Assembly (NCBI GenBank): GCA_944321825.1 | Contig: CALUMU010000012.1 | Location: 1-64,000 of the forward strand | From: Candidatus Amulumruptor caecigallinarius | GTDB taxonomy: Bacteria > Bacteroidota > Bacteroidia > Bacteroidales > Muribaculaceae | DNA: 64,000 bases | Reading direction: 5' to 3' | Shown: one piece after another, positions 1 through 8,208 of the stretch | Numbering within the stretch: the first letter of the stretch is position 1 | Layout of the letters: every line of letters begins with the position of its first letter | Position numbers and translations under genes: made by a program | The notes under the pieces: generated by a model | Database searches by the model: none | What the model was told of the DNA's origin: nothing | Seen by the model: only the letters and a program-made list of their open reading frames with translations

Positions 1-77
1 GGCGCTTAGCTCAGCTGGTTCAGAGCGTCTGCCTTACAAGCAGAGGGTCGGGGGTTCGAATCCCTCAGCGCCCACCA
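1..77 (+). tRNA. tRNA-Val (anticodon TAC), copy 1, first base outside the window
   Basis: The cloverleaf is complete except for the first G of the acceptor stem (GGGCGCT pairing with AGCGCCC), which lies before base 1. The anticodon loop is CTTACAA, giving anticodon TAC, which reads valine GTN codons. The T-loop is TTCGAAT. Discriminator A74 is followed by an encoded CCA at 75-77. It is the first of three identical copies that are probably transcribed together; the promoter must lie outside the window. Confidence 0.95.
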
Positions 78-108
78 TCCGTTTCTCATACTCCTCATAT
101 CATCATGA

Positions 109-186
109 GGGCGCTTAGCTCAGCTGGTTCAGAGCGTCTGCCTTACAAGCAGAGGGTCGGGGGTTCGAATCCCTCAGCGCCCACCA
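109..186 (+). tRNA. tRNA-Val (anticodon TAC), copy 2
   Basis: The body is identical to copy 1. The acceptor stem is 109-115 paired with 176-182, the anticodon is TAC, the discriminator is A183, and CCA is encoded at 184-186. It is preceded by the box CATCATGAG, which also precedes copy 3. An apparent open reading frame across this array is an artefact of the repeated tRNA sequence. Confidence 0.96.
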
Positions 187-282
187 CGAGAGAGAATAAA
201 GACCGAGTTACTGAGGAGTCAGTGGCGCAAGCTGTCCGCAAACTGGAGGCTGTAGGTCATACACCATCTCATGCCATCATGA

Positions 283-357
283 GGGCGCTTAGCTCAGCTG
301 GTTCAGAGCGTCTGCCTTACAAGCAGAGGGTCGGGGGTTCGAATCCCTCAGCGCCCA
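283..357 (+). tRNA. tRNA-Val (anticodon TAC), copy 3, no encoded CCA
   Basis: The body from acceptor stem to discriminator A357 is identical to copies 1 and 2, but the next bases are CAC rather than CCA. The 3' CCA of this copy would therefore have to be added by the CCA-adding enzyme. The upstream box CATCATGAG is shared with copy 2. It is the last tRNA before a terminator hairpin at 378. Confidence 0.95.
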
Positions 358-377
358 CACATCCCAAACATTGATAG

Positions 378-414
378 TCGCAGCTTCCTGATACAGCAGG
401 AGGCTGCGATTTGT
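378..414 (+). terminator. Terminator of the tRNA-Val array
   Basis: Stem TCGCAGC (378-384) pairs with GCTGCGA (403-409), and an inner stem TCCTG (386-390) pairs with CAGGA (397-401) around a 6-nt loop. A T-rich tail TTTGTTTG follows. The position directly after the third tRNA fits an intrinsic terminator. Confidence 0.7.
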
Positions 415-447
415 TTGTCGTACTCCTATAGAGATATCGAATAACTT

Positions 448-822
448 ATGAATCCCTGGATAACTGTACTACTCCTTGTCGTTTCCAATACGTTTATGAC
501 CATCGCATGGTATGGTCAGCTTAAGTTAGAGGAAATGAAAATCATCAGCAGCTCAACCCCGTTGGTATGGATTATACTCGGCTCTTGGGGTGTTGCGCTG
601 CTGGAATATACATTTATGGTTCCTGCCAACAGATATGGCTTTCTGGCCAATGGCGGTTCGTTTAACCTTCTTCAGCTAAAGGTCATACAAGAGGTAGTCT
701 CTTTGTCGGTGTTTACTATCTTTGTCATGCTTCTTTTCAAGGGGCAGCAGTTGCATTGGAATCATTTCGTTGCTTTTTTCTTGCTGATCATGGCAGTCTA
801 TTTCATATTCCTTGATAAGTGA
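448..822 (+). CDS. DMT-superfamily small membrane protein (DUF486)
   Basis: This 124-residue protein is strongly hydrophobic, with four predicted membrane helices. It matches my memory of the DUF486 family: a conserved start NPWITVLLLVVSNTFMT, a central EYTFMVPANR motif, and a C-terminal LKVIQEVVSL followed by a last helix. The family is related to small drug/metabolite transporters, but no substrate is established. The gene ends inside a 19-bp tandem duplication that also carries the recR start, so the two genes are probably co-transcribed. No clear TAnnTTTG box precedes it. Confidence 0.85.
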   Translation: MNPWITVLLLVVSNTFMTIAWYGQLKLEEMKIISSSTPLVWIILGSWGVALLEYTFMVPANRYGFLANGGSFNLLQLKVIQEVVSLSVFTIFVMLLFKGQQLHWNHFVAFFLLIMAVYFIFLDK

Positions 823-851
823 AACCCTGATGGATAAGTGAAACCCTAATG
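814..851 (+). repeat. 19-bp tandem duplication joining the DUF486 stop to the recR start
   Basis: Unit 814-832 is repeated at 833-851 with a single G/A difference near its end. Each copy begins GATAAGTGAAACCCT and ends in ATG. The first copy contains the TGA stop of the upstream gene; the second supplies the recR ATG at 849. The ATG of the first copy opens only a three-codon frame that ends in TGA. This is the signature of a slipped-strand duplication. Confidence 0.9.
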
Positions 852-1460
852 CAGCACGACATTAACTCCATCCTGCTTGACAATGCTGTCAATGCTCTTG
901 CCCAACTGCCCGGTATCGGGAAGAAGACCGCATTGCGTCTGGCTTTGCACATCCTCCGTCGGGACGAATCGGAGGGGGTCGCCATAGGGCAGTCATTGAT
1001 TGATTTGCGCCGTGGCATCAGATATTGCCGTGTATGCCACAATATTTCTGACGATGAGGTCTGCGCAATATGCGGCGACGACACTCGTGACCGCTCCAAG
1101 GTTTGCGTGGTCGAATCAATCAAAGATGTGATTAATATCGAGGCTACACGTCAGTTTTCCGGCCTATACCATGTGCTCGGAGGGGTCATTTCTCCGATGG
1201 ACGGCATCGGCCCGGATATGCTTGAAATTAAATCGCTGATTGACCGGGTCGAGAGAGAGGATGTTCGTGAAGTCATCCTTGCTTTGGGTGCCACTATGGA
1301 GGGGGAGACCACAAGTTTCTACCTCTATCGTAAATTGCGGCATACTGGAGTGGAAATTACCCAGCTTGCGCGAGGAGTGGCCATAGGCAATGAGCTTGAG
1401 TACACCGACGAGGTGACTTTAGGTCGTTCGATTCTCAACCGTATGCCTTTTCAGGGATAA
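849..1460 (+). CDS. recR: Recombination mediator protein RecR
   Basis: The 203-residue protein has the standard RecR length and domain order. An N-terminal helix-hairpin-helix ([17 protein letters not shown], about 20-36) precedes a four-cysteine zinc finger ([16 protein letters not shown], about 60-75). A Toprim domain starts at VCVVES and includes [12 protein letters not shown], and the C-terminal part contains [11 protein letters not shown]. RecR works with RecO and RecF to load RecA on gapped DNA in the cytoplasm. The gene converges on comEC, whose stop lies only 2 bp away. The start is the ATG of the second repeat unit. Confidence 0.97.
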   Translation: MQHDINSILLDNAVNALAQLPGIGKKTALRLALHILRRDESEGVAIGQSLIDLRRGIRYCRVCHNISDDEVCAICGDDTRDRSKVCVVESIKDVINIEATRQFSGLYHVLGGVISPMDGIGPDMLEIKSLIDRVEREDVREVILALGATMEGETTSFYLYRKLRHTGVEITQLARGVAIGNELEYTDEVTLGRSILNRMPFQG

Positions 1461-1462
1461 CA

Positions 1463-3526
1463 TTAGTCCGTTATCACCATGGTGCGAGATGTGGGGATTC
1501 CGTGTTCCTTGCATCTTTCTTCCACTATTGATGCAACTTTCGGCCGGAGGGCGGGGGATGGTATCACTGTTATAGGATGGCCGGCCAGCATGTGCCACGG
1601 AGCTTTGCGTATATCGTCCGCTTTGGCTTTGCCTGTGATTATGATGTAGGAAAAAGAGCTGTCGGAATTGGCTATCGGAGCCGACATGGGTGTCTCGTCA
1701 AGCTCTTTCAAGAGGTATATGCTGTGCTTGGAATGTCTGGATGTGTTGTCGATAGAGAGGCTCTCTGTATCTGTAAGGCGCAGGAAGCTCTCAAAATCTC
1801 TTTCCACCCTTTGCCGGACGAGTGTAGTATCGCTGCCACATGCGTCTGTGGATATGAAGGCGTTTGCCCCTTCGCGTATGAGCAGTGTCGTAAACGAACG
1901 GTCGGGTACAAGAATAACCGATACGTTGCGGTAGGGATATGCCGGTCTGATGATAGTGCAGGCTATGGCGGCAGCGGCAAGCATCAGAGATGCGTAGCCG
2001 TACACACGTTTTTTCATATTCATGCATACCGCCAGCAATATGACCGCGCCCAATGAAAAACATAAGCTTTCGGCTGACAGCTTGATGCCGCTCCACAAGG
2101 CTCCGGGAAGCGATGATATAAGTCGCGCTGTATGGTCGAGAATGTTGACAGAGAAGTCGGTGACGGTACATGCTGATGTGTATATAAATCCATGCAGATG
2201 CAGCGTGTTAAGCACCGTGGCGATAACTCCTCCAATGCATATGACGGGCAGTAGCAGTGTGGCTACAGCTGATGCCGGGATGAAATAGAGAGGGAACGAA
2301 TGGAAGTAGTAGCACGCTATCAGACCTGTCCCTGTCATGGCCGATACCGGCAGGGTGATGTATGACATCAGGTAGTAAAGCAGTCTGCGACGTGGGTTTA
2401 CGGGTGTCAGCACTTTCGCAAACGCCACAATGGATGCCACTGCGGCGAAGGACATCTGGAAACTGTAGCTCAACAGGGCATACGGGTTGGCAACGACTAT
2501 GATTATTGCCGCCATGCACAGAGAGTTGTAAGGCGACGAGCGGCGTTGCAGCAGACGCGCTCCTGAGAACACCGAAACCATGATGACTGCGCGGGTGACC
2601 GAGGGCGAGAAGCCGGTGACAGCGGCATAGAACCATAGGGCAGCGACTGTGATTATGATGACAACTGTACGCCATCGCAACATCAGCAAAGGGAACAGTG
2701 CCGCAGAGATCAAGAGAGCTATTATCGCCACATGCATACCGCTCAAAGCCAGAATGTGCGACAGTCCGGCTGCTGTGTATGACTCGCGCCGGTCGGTCGA
2801 CAGCAGTTCGGTGTCGCCGAGCAACACTACGTTGAGAAATTCGGTAGCGTTTGGCGACAGCGATGTGTCGTATAGGCTACTTGCAATGTCGGCTCTTAAG
2901 CGGTATAGGCTGTTTAATATCCCAGGCTCGTCGATGACTGCCAGTATGTCGTCAGGACGGATGACGACAGCACCGGCTATGCCCCTGCGCCGGGCGTGTT
3001 TGCCGATGTCGTCCATCATCGGCAACCTGTCAGCGGCATGGCTGTCGTCGAGATTTCCCGTCCAGCTGATGCGTGTCGCTATGTCGGCTTTGTGGTCGAA
3101 GCCGGCTATGGTAAGTTGTATTTTTACAGGTCTGACTGCTTTGAGGCTGCGGGGGTGTCTGCCGATGCTGTCTATTGTCACATCGGTCACTGTCGCCGTT
3201 TCAGTCTCTTTAATACGGTCGATTTTCCCGGAGAATACCCATGTCCCTGTCCGATACGCCATAGGGATGCGTGACGCGGCAGTATGCAGCTCGGCGTTGA
3301 TCCACCCTGCCGCAATGCAGATTATGATTACACATGCTGTAAACCGCCGCAGCATGAGCAGTGCGGCTGCTGTAAGTAGCAACAGTGCCGCCACCGCCAT
3401 GCCGACATATCCGGCAGTCTGATAGTGTAGACCTAAAAAAGTACCCAGCAGTATGGCTACTGCCGGGTACAGTAATGGTGTGGATGGCGGACTGATGCGG
3501 CGGTGTAGGAGAGAGGGTAAATTCAT
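1463..3526 (-). CDS. comEC: ComEC/Rec2 family DNA-uptake channel protein
   Basis: The 687-residue membrane protein begins with several hydrophobic helices and an extracytoplasmic region of the DUF4131 type (about 30-200). The competence domain follows, with the hallmark LSHILALSGMHVAI at about 255 and then around eight helices. The C-terminal 150 residues form a soluble tail, but I see no intact metallo-beta-lactamase metal motif (HxHxDH), as in other short Bacteroidota ComEC proteins. The family forms the inner-membrane channel for single-stranded DNA during transformation. Its ATG overlaps the stop of the upstream transporter gene (TGATG), so the two are likely translationally coupled. Confidence 0.9.
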   Translation of the reverse strand: MNLPSLLHRRISPPSTPLLYPAVAILLGTFLGLHYQTAGYVGMAVAALLLLTAAALLMLRRFTACVIIICIAAGWINAELHTAASRIPMAYRTGTWVFSGKIDRIKETETATVTDVTIDSIGRHPRSLKAVRPVKIQLTIAGFDHKADIATRISWTGNLDDSHAADRLPMMDDIGKHARRRGIAGAVVIRPDDILAVIDEPGILNSLYRLRADIASSLYDTSLSPNATEFLNVVLLGDTELLSTDRRESYTAAGLSHILALSGMHVAIIALLISAALFPLLMLRWRTVVIIITVAALWFYAAVTGFSPSVTRAVIMVSVFSGARLLQRRSSPYNSLCMAAIIIVVANPYALLSYSFQMSFAAVASIVAFAKVLTPVNPRRRLLYYLMSYITLPVSAMTGTGLIACYYFHSFPLYFIPASAVATLLLPVICIGGVIATVLNTLHLHGFIYTSACTVTDFSVNILDHTARLISSLPGALWSGIKLSAESLCFSLGAVILLAVCMNMKKRVYGYASLMLAAAAIACTIIRPAYPYRNVSVILVPDRSFTTLLIREGANAFISTDACGSDTTLVRQRVERDFESFLRLTDTESLSIDNTSRHSKHSIYLLKELDETPMSAPIANSDSSFSYIIITGKAKADDIRKAPWHMLAGHPITVIPSPALRPKVASIVEERCKEHGIPTSRTMVITD

Positions 3527-4578
3527 CAGCCCAATAATACGGGTGAGAGGTATTTAGCCATCAGATATCCTCCGCCGAGAAGCCATACGAACAATATGAA
3601 GGCAAGGATAAACGGTTTGGCTCCCGCTTTCTTGAATTTATCTATGCTTGTTTCTGCACCTAAAGCGCACATCGCCATGGTCAGGAGGAATGTGTCGATA
3701 TAGTTGATGGCATCGACCACTGATGAGGGGAGCAGGTTGAGGGAGTTGAACCCTATGACGATGAGAAACCATATCGCGAACCATGGCACTGCGATTTTGC
3801 CCTTGGCTCCTTGTCCGCCGCCGGCTTTTGACGGTAGTTTTCTTGCAGAGGCGGCAGCCCACCATCCGAGTACGAGTAGCACTGGCACGAGCATCATCAC
3901 TCGTATCATCTTGACTATGACGCTTACATTGGCGATTTCGCCACCCATGGCATTGCCGGCACCTACGGCATGGGCAACCTCATGGAGTGTTGATCCGGCG
4001 AAAATGCCCATTTCCTGTGGTGACAGTCCCAATGCTCCGCTGCGGTAGGCTACTGGGTAGAGAAACATTGATATTGTGCCGAAAATTACCACTGTGGCTA
4101 CAGCTACGGCTGTCTTGTACGGTTTGGTCTGGATGGTCGATTCGGCTCCGAGAACGGCGGCGGCACCGCAGATACCGCTGCCCACGGATGTCAGCAACGC
4201 TATGTCGCGGTCCATCTTCATTAGTTTGCCTATCCAGTAACCTCCTGTAATGGTGACGGTGACTATGATTGCGTCGATGGCGATTCCGGCTGCGCCTACA
4301 GCCATGACATCCTGGAATGTCAGCCGGAATCCGTAGAATATGATGCCTATGCGCAGTATCTTTTTCGAGCAGAATATGATTCCCGGCACCCAGGTCTCAG
4401 GCAGGTTGTTACGTAAGGAGTTGGCATACAGCATACCCAAGATTATGCCTATAATCATGGGGCTGAAAGAAAGCTCTTGGAAAAAACGTGCGCTGCCGAT
4501 ATAGAAAGCCGCGCATGAAAACAATGCGATGAGCAGTATGCCGTGAAACATGCTGCTGCGCTGTGCAGAAACTCTCAT
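3526..4578 (-). CDS. YeiH family putative sulfate exporter
   Basis: This hydrophobic protein of about 350 residues has around ten membrane helices and the YeiH/UPF0324 signatures SPMIIGIILGMLYAN, GSGICGAAAV and LHEVAHAVGAGNAM. The family is annotated as putative sulfate exporter, but transport has rarely been shown directly. The reading frame extends 20 codons upstream to an ATG at 4638, inside the 3' end of aroE. I prefer the ATG at 4578 because it begins just before the first hydrophobic segment; the longer form cannot be excluded. It is translationally coupled to comEC downstream. Confidence 0.85.
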   Translation of the reverse strand: MRVSAQRSSMFHGILLIALFSCAAFYIGSARFFQELSFSPMIIGIILGMLYANSLRNNLPETWVPGIIFCSKKILRIGIIFYGFRLTFQDVMAVGAAGIAIDAIIVTVTITGGYWIGKLMKMDRDIALLTSVGSGICGAAAVLGAESTIQTKPYKTAVAVATVVIFGTISMFLYPVAYRSGALGLSPQEMGIFAGSTLHEVAHAVGAGNAMGGEIANVSVIVKMIRVMMLVPVLLVLGWWAAASARKLPSKAGGGQGAKGKIAVPWFAIWFLIVIGFNSLNLLPSSVVDAINYIDTFLLTMAMCALGAETSIDKFKKAGAKPFILAFILFVWLLGGGYLMAKYLSPVLLG

Positions 4579-4616
4579 TTTGTCTATGAGTCTGTTATAA
4601 ATATTGATAGGGTAGT

Positions 4617-5366
4617 TTATTGTTGCCAGATGTTCCACGCTGCAAAAGCCTGTAGCAGGAGCATCTCAAGCCCGTTTTTGGTCGCTGCTCCTTGTTCGGC
4701 GGCTTTGCGCATAAACAGCGTCACATCAGGATTGTAAAGGAGGTCGTAGCATAGGTGTGACGGCGTGAGGTGCTGGTAGGGTATGGCCGGACATTCGTCC
4801 ATGTGTGGATACATCCCCAGCGGAGTAGTGTTGACTATCAGCAGGTTGTCGGCCATTATCTCAGCGGTAAGATCGTCGTAAGTATATCGGCCTTCGGCAG
4901 GTGTGCGCGATACGAGTGTGGCTGATATGCCGAGCTTTTTAAGAGCCTGCATGACGGCCTTAGCCGCTCCGCCGGTTCCGAGCACGAGGGCGTGCTTCAT
5001 GTCGGGAGTCAGCAACGGACTGAGTGAATCGGCGAATCCGATGACATCCGAATTGTAACCCTTGAGGCGCAGCTTGTTGCCCTTGCGGATGAATTTGATT
5101 ACATTGACAGCGCCTATCTCGGCAGTGTCGGGGTCGAGTTCGTCAAGGTAGGGTATGACCTGCTCTTTGTAGGGTATGGTTACATTAAGCCCGCGGAGCG
5201 TGGGATGCCGCTTGATGATCTCGGTAAAATCCCCGATTTCAGGAATCTCGAAATTCTCATAACGCGCTGCGATGCCCTCGGCATCAAACTTGCGGTTGAA
5301 ATACTGTTGGGAAAATGAGTGGGTCAGCGGATATCCGATGAGTCCGTAGATACTTTCGTTAGGCAT
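4617..5366 (-). CDS. aroE: Shikimate dehydrogenase
   Basis: This 249-residue NADP-dependent enzyme reduces 3-dehydroshikimate to shikimate in aromatic amino-acid synthesis. Visible motifs in order are the substrate-binding HSFS, the NVTIPYKE segment with the catalytic lysine, YNSDVIGF, the Rossmann loop GTGGAAKAV, NTTPLGMYP and the C-terminal NGLEMLLLQA. The frame runs 20 codons further upstream, but the start at MPNESIYGLIGYP matches the family N terminus. It also lies 26 nt downstream of a TACATTTG promoter box that the longer reading would overlap. Confidence 0.95.
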   Translation of the reverse strand: MPNESIYGLIGYPLTHSFSQQYFNRKFDAEGIAARYENFEIPEIGDFTEIIKRHPTLRGLNVTIPYKEQVIPYLDELDPDTAEIGAVNVIKFIRKGNKLRLKGYNSDVIGFADSLSPLLTPDMKHALVLGTGGAAKAVMQALKKLGISATLVSRTPAEGRYTYDDLTAEIMADNLLIVNTTPLGMYPHMDECPAIPYQHLTPSHLCYDLLYNPDVTLFMRKAAEQGAATKNGLEMLLLQAFAAWNIWQQ

Positions 5367-5392
5367 GTAACAGTTGGAATTGTTAAGGATAA

Positions 5393-5400
5393 CAAATGTA
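5393..5400 (-). promoter_or_regulatory. -7 promoter box of aroE (TACATTTG)
   Basis: On the minus strand the sequence reads TACATTTG, a perfect TAnnTTTG Bacteroidota -7 element. It is preceded by a T/G-rich stretch containing several TTTTG and TTG options for the -33 element. It supports the shorter aroE start at 5366 and the transcription of aroE, the YeiH gene and comEC from here. Confidence 0.7.
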
Positions 5401-5510
5401 GGCAAAAAAAACAAAACAACCAACACCTCCCCAAATTAACGAGTGAAAATTTTATTCCGTAGTGAGGCGGTGTTTTTGTTACTTCGCTTTTATTTGGCTG
5501 TGTGCAGATG

Positions 5511-5945
5511 TTAATCCAGATCTTCTTCGTCGTCGAGGTCGTCCCAGTCGAAGTCCCAGCCGATGCTCTCTTCGGTAAATCTGGCGAGGTCACGGCCTTC
5601 GCGTTTGGTGGGGCGTCCGAGACCCTTTCGGCGGTCCACAAACCCGCTTATCCTGACCACTTCGAGCAGATCGAGTTCGCTGCGAGGTGTGACATTTTCC
5701 ATGTATTCGGGCACAAGTTTTGCTCCGAGACGGTTTTCTGTCAGCGCAAGGACCTTGAAAGAGTATGTCACAGGCGGCTTGCGCACCTGCACTATGTCTC
5801 CGACTTTGATGGTGCGTGACGGCTTGGCTATCGCGTTGCCTACGCTGACACGTCCTTTTTTGCACGCATCGGTGGCTATGGTGCGGGTTTTAAAAATCCT
5901 CATCGCCCACAGCCATTTGTCTATCCTGACTTCTGATTTAGCCAT
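5511..5945 (-). CDS. RNA-binding S4-domain protein, Hsp15 (HslR) family
   Basis: The 144-residue protein starts with an S4 RNA-binding domain (VRIDKWLWAMRIFKTRT, then ACKKGRVSVGN, then VGDIVQVRKP), the layout of heat-shock protein 15. In E. coli, Hsp15 binds free 50S subunits carrying nascent chains. A basic middle (GLGRPTKREGRDL) is followed by a highly acidic tail of Asp and Glu. The frame extends 14 codons upstream, but the ATG at 5945 starts the canonical AKSEVRIDKWLW. It lies 20 bp downstream of pth, in the same operon. Confidence 0.88.
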   Translation of the reverse strand: MAKSEVRIDKWLWAMRIFKTRTIATDACKKGRVSVGNAIAKPSRTIKVGDIVQVRKPPVTYSFKVLALTENRLGAKLVPEYMENVTPRSELDLLEVVRISGFVDRRKGLGRPTKREGRDLARFTEESIGWDFDWDDLDDEEDLD

Positions 5946-5965
5946 AGTCGTTTGGTTTTGGACGG

Positions 5966-6529
5966 TTATTTGTTGTTGAAATTGCACATGGCGAAGTCGA
6001 GTCCGCTCAGGCAGAACGCTTTGACGGCATCCACGGCAGCATCGACCCGCGTAGGCAGCATCTGGCGTTCGTCGAGATTGAAGTGTCCGAGCACGTATTC
6101 GATTTGTCCACCGCGAGGGTAGTCGTTGCCGATGCCGAACCGCAGACGGGGATAGTCTTGCGAACTGAGCATCTGGGCTATGTTTTTGAGCCCGTTGTGT
6201 CCGGCATCGCTTCCGTTGCCCTTAAGGCGTATGGCACCGAACGGCAGCGCGATGTCATCGACGAGTACAAGGATGTTTTTCAACTCGATATTCTCCTTGT
6301 CCCTCCAGTAGCGCACGGCCTGTCCGCTCAGATTCATGTATGTCGACGGTTTGAGCACCACGAGCTGGGCGTTCTTGACCCTTATGCGGGCTATGTCGCC
6401 GTAACGTTCGGTGGTAAAAGAGCCTCCGACGCCGTTGACGAGGGCGTCGGCTATGCGGAATCCGATGTTATGCCTCGTCCCGGCATATTCGGCACCTATG
6501 TTGCCGAGGCCTACGATAAGATATTTCAT
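5966..6529 (-). CDS. pth: Peptidyl-tRNA hydrolase
   Basis: The 187-residue protein releases tRNA from drop-off peptidyl-tRNAs in the cytosol. The expected active-site motifs are present: GLGNIG with the conserved Asn, TRHNIGF with the catalytic His, PSTYMNLSG, VDDIALPFG with the conserved Asp, and GHNGLKNI. The start at MKYLIVGLGN is chosen over an ATG ten codons upstream because it matches the family N terminus. It follows rplY, a common pairing, but a strong hairpin separates the two. Confidence 0.97.
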   Translation of the reverse strand: MKYLIVGLGNIGAEYAGTRHNIGFRIADALVNGVGGSFTTERYGDIARIRVKNAQLVVLKPSTYMNLSGQAVRYWRDKENIELKNILVLVDDIALPFGAIRLKGNGSDAGHNGLKNIAQMLSSQDYPRLRFGIGNDYPRGGQIEYVLGHFNLDERQMLPTRVDAAVDAVKAFCLSGLDFAMCNFNNK

Positions 6530-6557
6530 GACTTTATTGTGACTAACATATGTAAAC

Positions 6558-6595
6558 AAATATGACGGTACAAGGGAGTTTGTACCGTCATATTT
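6558..6595 (-). terminator. Hairpin between rplY and pth
   Basis: A perfect 16-bp inverted repeat (6558-6573 with 6580-6595) surrounds a 6-nt loop. Read in the direction of transcription, it is followed by a weak T-rich stretch (TTTGTTTACA). It probably terminates or attenuates transcription between rplY and pth. Confidence 0.7.
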
Positions 6596-6625
6596 ATTAA
6601 TGTATGATGTGCTTAAGTATATTGC

Positions 6626-7282
6626 TTACTTTCCGGCAGCAGCGGCAGCCTGTGCACCGCGAGCGGCACGTGTGAGCTGAACGGCACAAACCACAGCGTT
6701 CTTGGCGTTCATCAGTTCAAGACCCTCGAAGTGGAGGTCGCCGATCTGGAGAGTCTTGCCAAGGCCGAGGTTGTCGACATTGATGACCACACGCTCGGGA
6801 ATCTGTGTGTAGATAGCCTTGACTTTGATTTTCTTCATAGAGAGGGTCAGCTTACCACCGGCCTTGACACCCTCGGCGTGGCCTTCGAGCTTGACAGGCA
6901 CTTCGATGGTGACGGGTTTCTTATCGTTTACTTCGAGCAGGTCGATGTGGAGGATGGTATCTTTGACCGGGTGGAACTGGATGTCCTTGAGCACTGCGTG
7001 GCGTTTTTCGCCGTTGACATCGAGTTCGATAGCGAAGATGTCGGGAGTGTATACGAGCTTGCGGACGGCATCGTTGGTCACAGTCAGGTCGGTAGTGATG
7101 ATACCTCTGCCACGGCCTATCTCGATAATTTTTTCACCGGGTTTGAGAGTGCCTTTGAACGGGAGCTCTACTTGTGCGCCGCCGTTGAGCACTACGGGGA
7201 TTTTGTTCTCTTTGCGGAGCTGCTTGGCAGCCTTCTTGCCGAGGTCTGTACGGGGCTCGGCTACGAGTTGAAATGTGTTCAT
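6626..7282 (-). CDS. rplY: 50S ribosomal protein L25/general stress protein Ctc
   Basis: The 218-residue protein has the two-domain Ctc form. An N-terminal L25 domain (about 1-95) binds 5S rRNA, and a C-terminal TL5-type beta domain (about 100-190) carries HIDLLEVNDKKPVTIEVPV. It ends in an Ala/Gly-rich tail (AAAAAGK). The start MNTFQLVAEPRTDLGKKA matches the family. A good promoter lies 125-155 bp upstream, leaving a leader of roughly 120 nt with no other gene. Confidence 0.96.
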   Translation of the reverse strand: MNTFQLVAEPRTDLGKKAAKQLRKENKIPVVLNGGAQVELPFKGTLKPGEKIIEIGRGRGIITTDLTVTNDAVRKLVYTPDIFAIELDVNGEKRHAVLKDIQFHPVKDTILHIDLLEVNDKKPVTIEVPVKLEGHAEGVKAGGKLTLSMKKIKVKAIYTQIPERVVINVDNLGLGKTLQIGDLHFEGLELMNAKNAVVCAVQLTRAARGAQAAAAAGK

Positions 7283-7406
7283 TTCGTCAGGTTAAAAATG
7301 GTTGTGTTACTCAAAATTAAGTTGATTATCTCTAATTCGCTTAATTTCCCATCACACGGATACAAGTGAATACTCACTTAATAGGAAAATAGCGTTAAAG
7401 CGACTG

Positions 7407-7437
7407 CAAAGTTAAGAAAATTTCCTCATCACTGCAA
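7407..7437 (-). promoter_or_regulatory. rplY promoter (TTG-N20-TAACTTTG)
   Basis: On the minus strand, TTG at 7437-7435 is followed after exactly 20 nt by TAACTTTG at 7414-7407. This fits the Bacteroidota -33/-7 consensus. Transcription would start near 7400, giving rplY a leader of about 118 nt. Confidence 0.8.
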
Positions 7438-7499
7438 CGTTTGGTAAGCATTTTACTGACAATTTTACTTTCAATGAACTGTGCAGAGATTGAGCAGGG

Positions 7500-8186
7500 T
7501 CAGGAGAGGTTGCGGAAGAGATCCTGGAGGGCTTTGCGGGTGCCGTAGCAGACTATCTGGTCGCCGCTCTGGAATTTGTTCTGGTCATCGGCGGGGAGAG
7601 GGCGGAGCTCGGTATGGGATATGCCGAGCAGATTGCGCGAGGCGACGGGCCGGGAGATGGCAATCAGGCGCAGAGAGTAGTCTTTGCGGAAATCCACATC
7701 GCTGATTTTCATGCCGATGAAGTATTCGGGGATAGAGAATTTGAGGATGTAGGAGCCATCGTTGACCTGCATGGATTCGGTGCGGGTGCCGAGGGCGAGT
7801 TCGTTTACGAGGTCGTTGGCCGCGCGCTGTTCGGGGGTCAGTATGCGGTCGATGTTGAAGCCTTCGAGTATGGAGTAGTGGAGTTCGTCCATGGCACGTG
7901 CATATATGTGTGGCACGTGCAGCTTCTTGAGCAGGGCCACCGTCTTGATGCTTGCGCCGAAGTTTTCGCCGATGGCCACTATGACTATGTCGACATTTTT
8001 GAGAGGCAGTACCGAAAGGGCCACCTCGTCGGTCGAATCTACGATGTAGGCAGTGGATATGTTGTCCTTGATGCTCTCGACAAGCGAAGGCTTTATGTCA
8101 GCACCGATGACTTCATGGCCGATAGCCGTAAGGTCGGTGGCGAGATTGTAGCCGTATACTCCGAGTCCGATGATAAGAAATCTCAT
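7500..8186 (-). CDS. trkA: TrkA/KtrA family potassium-uptake regulator
   Basis: The 228-residue cytoplasmic protein has one RCK unit. It comprises a Rossmann NAD-binding domain (GLGVYGYNLATDL at the N terminus, acidic D at ADIKPS, VAIGENFGASI) and a C-terminal TrkA_C domain (about 140-228). The single-RCK length is that of KtrA rather than the double-RCK E. coli TrkA. It gates the membrane subunit encoded immediately upstream by the 617-residue TrkH-type gene, 22 bp away in the same operon. Confidence 0.93.
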   Translation of the reverse strand: MRFLIIGLGVYGYNLATDLTAIGHEVIGADIKPSLVESIKDNISTAYIVDSTDEVALSVLPLKNVDIVIVAIGENFGASIKTVALLKKLHVPHIYARAMDELHYSILEGFNIDRILTPEQRAANDLVNELALGTRTESMQVNDGSYILKFSIPEYFIGMKISDVDFRKDYSLRLIAISRPVASRNLLGISHTELRPLPADDQNKFQSGDQIVCYGTRKALQDLFRNLS

Positions 8187-8208
8187 ATGTACTATGGGGT
8201 TGTTAAGG

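Noticed and set aside
105-374. Plus-strand ORF of 89 codons over the tRNA array
   Set aside because: Its protein repeat is just the tRNA-Val sequence translated twice; the sequence is fully explained by tRNA copies 2 and 3.
2649-3422. Long plus-strand ORF (257 codons) inside comEC
   Set aside because: The opposite strand encodes a complete ComEC with its LSGMH motif; the plus-strand translation is Ser/Ala/Met-rich without any domain.
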